A stretch of 15,000 nucleotides of DNA. Source: Symbiodinium natans (Eukaryota > Sar > Dinophyceae > Suessiales > Symbiodiniaceae). Numbering within the stretch: position 1 is the first letter of the stretch; each line of letters starts with the position of its first letter. Position numbers and translations under genes: made by a program. The notes beneath the pieces are model-generated. The model did no database searches. It saw only the letters and a program-made list of their open reading frames with translations, and was not told the DNA's origin. This document shows, in pieces, positions 14,668 to 15,000 of this stretch. The DNA lies in assembly GCA_905221605.1 (NCBI GenBank), contig CAJNDS010002625.1, positions 22,501 to 37,500 on the forward strand, given 5' to 3'.

Positions 14668-15000
14668 ATGTTTGGTTTCAAGCAATCTGGAAAAGACTGG
14701 CCTAGGCCAAGGAAGAAGGCCATGCTGCACGAGCCTCTACGAGTTATCTCCCATCTCGAAAAAAGGCACAGGCCGGCATCCTGTCTGCACTTATGCATAG
14801 TCCGACCATACTCTGACCAGAGATCATGTCCCCTCTTCTAGGCAATCCAATTTGCGTCCTCCATATGTTCCCCTGTGTTCCTGCCTGCTGCTGTATATGT
14901 CTAAAGCACGCGTGCAAGCGCAAATAGCTCCGGAGTCTGCCAGACGTAGAAACAAGCACAGCGCTTCAGCGCTCGCATCCTGCCCGTACGGAGCTCGGAA
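14668..15000. other. Unique DNA to window end, no gene seen
   Basis: Short overlapping frames on both strands, none recognisable. No array or inverted repeat was found here. Confidence 0.5.

Overview
The window looks like nuclear DNA of a dinoflagellate, probably a Symbiodinium-like lineage. The reasons are: (i) dense interstitial arrays of the heptamer TTTAGGG; (ii) short inverted-repeat elements whose conceptual translation begins MGVSENRG or MGVYENRG, a string I associate with dinoflagellate predicted proteins (from memory, not searched); (iii) a sequence resembling the dinoflagellate spliced leader inside the LTRs described below. There is no bacterial-type gene organisation.

The left half (426-7798) is one complete LTR retrotransposon of 7,373 bp on the minus strand. 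Two 223-bp direct repeats (426-648 and 7576-7798) are identical as read by eye. They are flanked by a 5-bp target duplication, TAGGG, which is part of a TTTAGGG array. Next to the 5' LTR (right side) is a primer-binding site matching the anticodon region of initiator tRNA-Met, as in copia-type elements. Next to the 3' LTR (left side) is a purine tract preceded by a 9-bp perfect hairpin.

The interior carries three long open frames in order 7510->1021, each shifted -1 from the one before. They encode a WW domain, an S1-like domain, a SAM-like helical region and three CCCH zinc fingers, joined by acidic or basic low-complexity stretches. I see no protease, integrase, reverse transcriptase or RNase H. 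The element therefore looks like a recently inserted, non-autonomous, Gag-like LTR retrotransposon that would need enzymes supplied in trans.

The right half (7799-15000) has no gene I can recognise. It is a mosaic of TTTAGGG/CCCTAAA arrays and unique DNA. The arrays run in the TTTAGGG sense at 7.8-9.66 kb, flip to CCCTAAA at 9.83-12.53 kb, flip back at 13.5 kb and flip again at 14.3 kb. Some blocks have been homogenised to variants (CCCTGAA, AAAAGCCT). At least four small palindromic or terminal-inverted-repeat elements of about 85-150 bp lie at 13.3-14.7 kb and at the window's left edge. A few spacers have exon-like stretches, but none supports a gene model. The region reads as subtelomeric or repeat-rich intergenic DNA into which the retrotransposon inserted.
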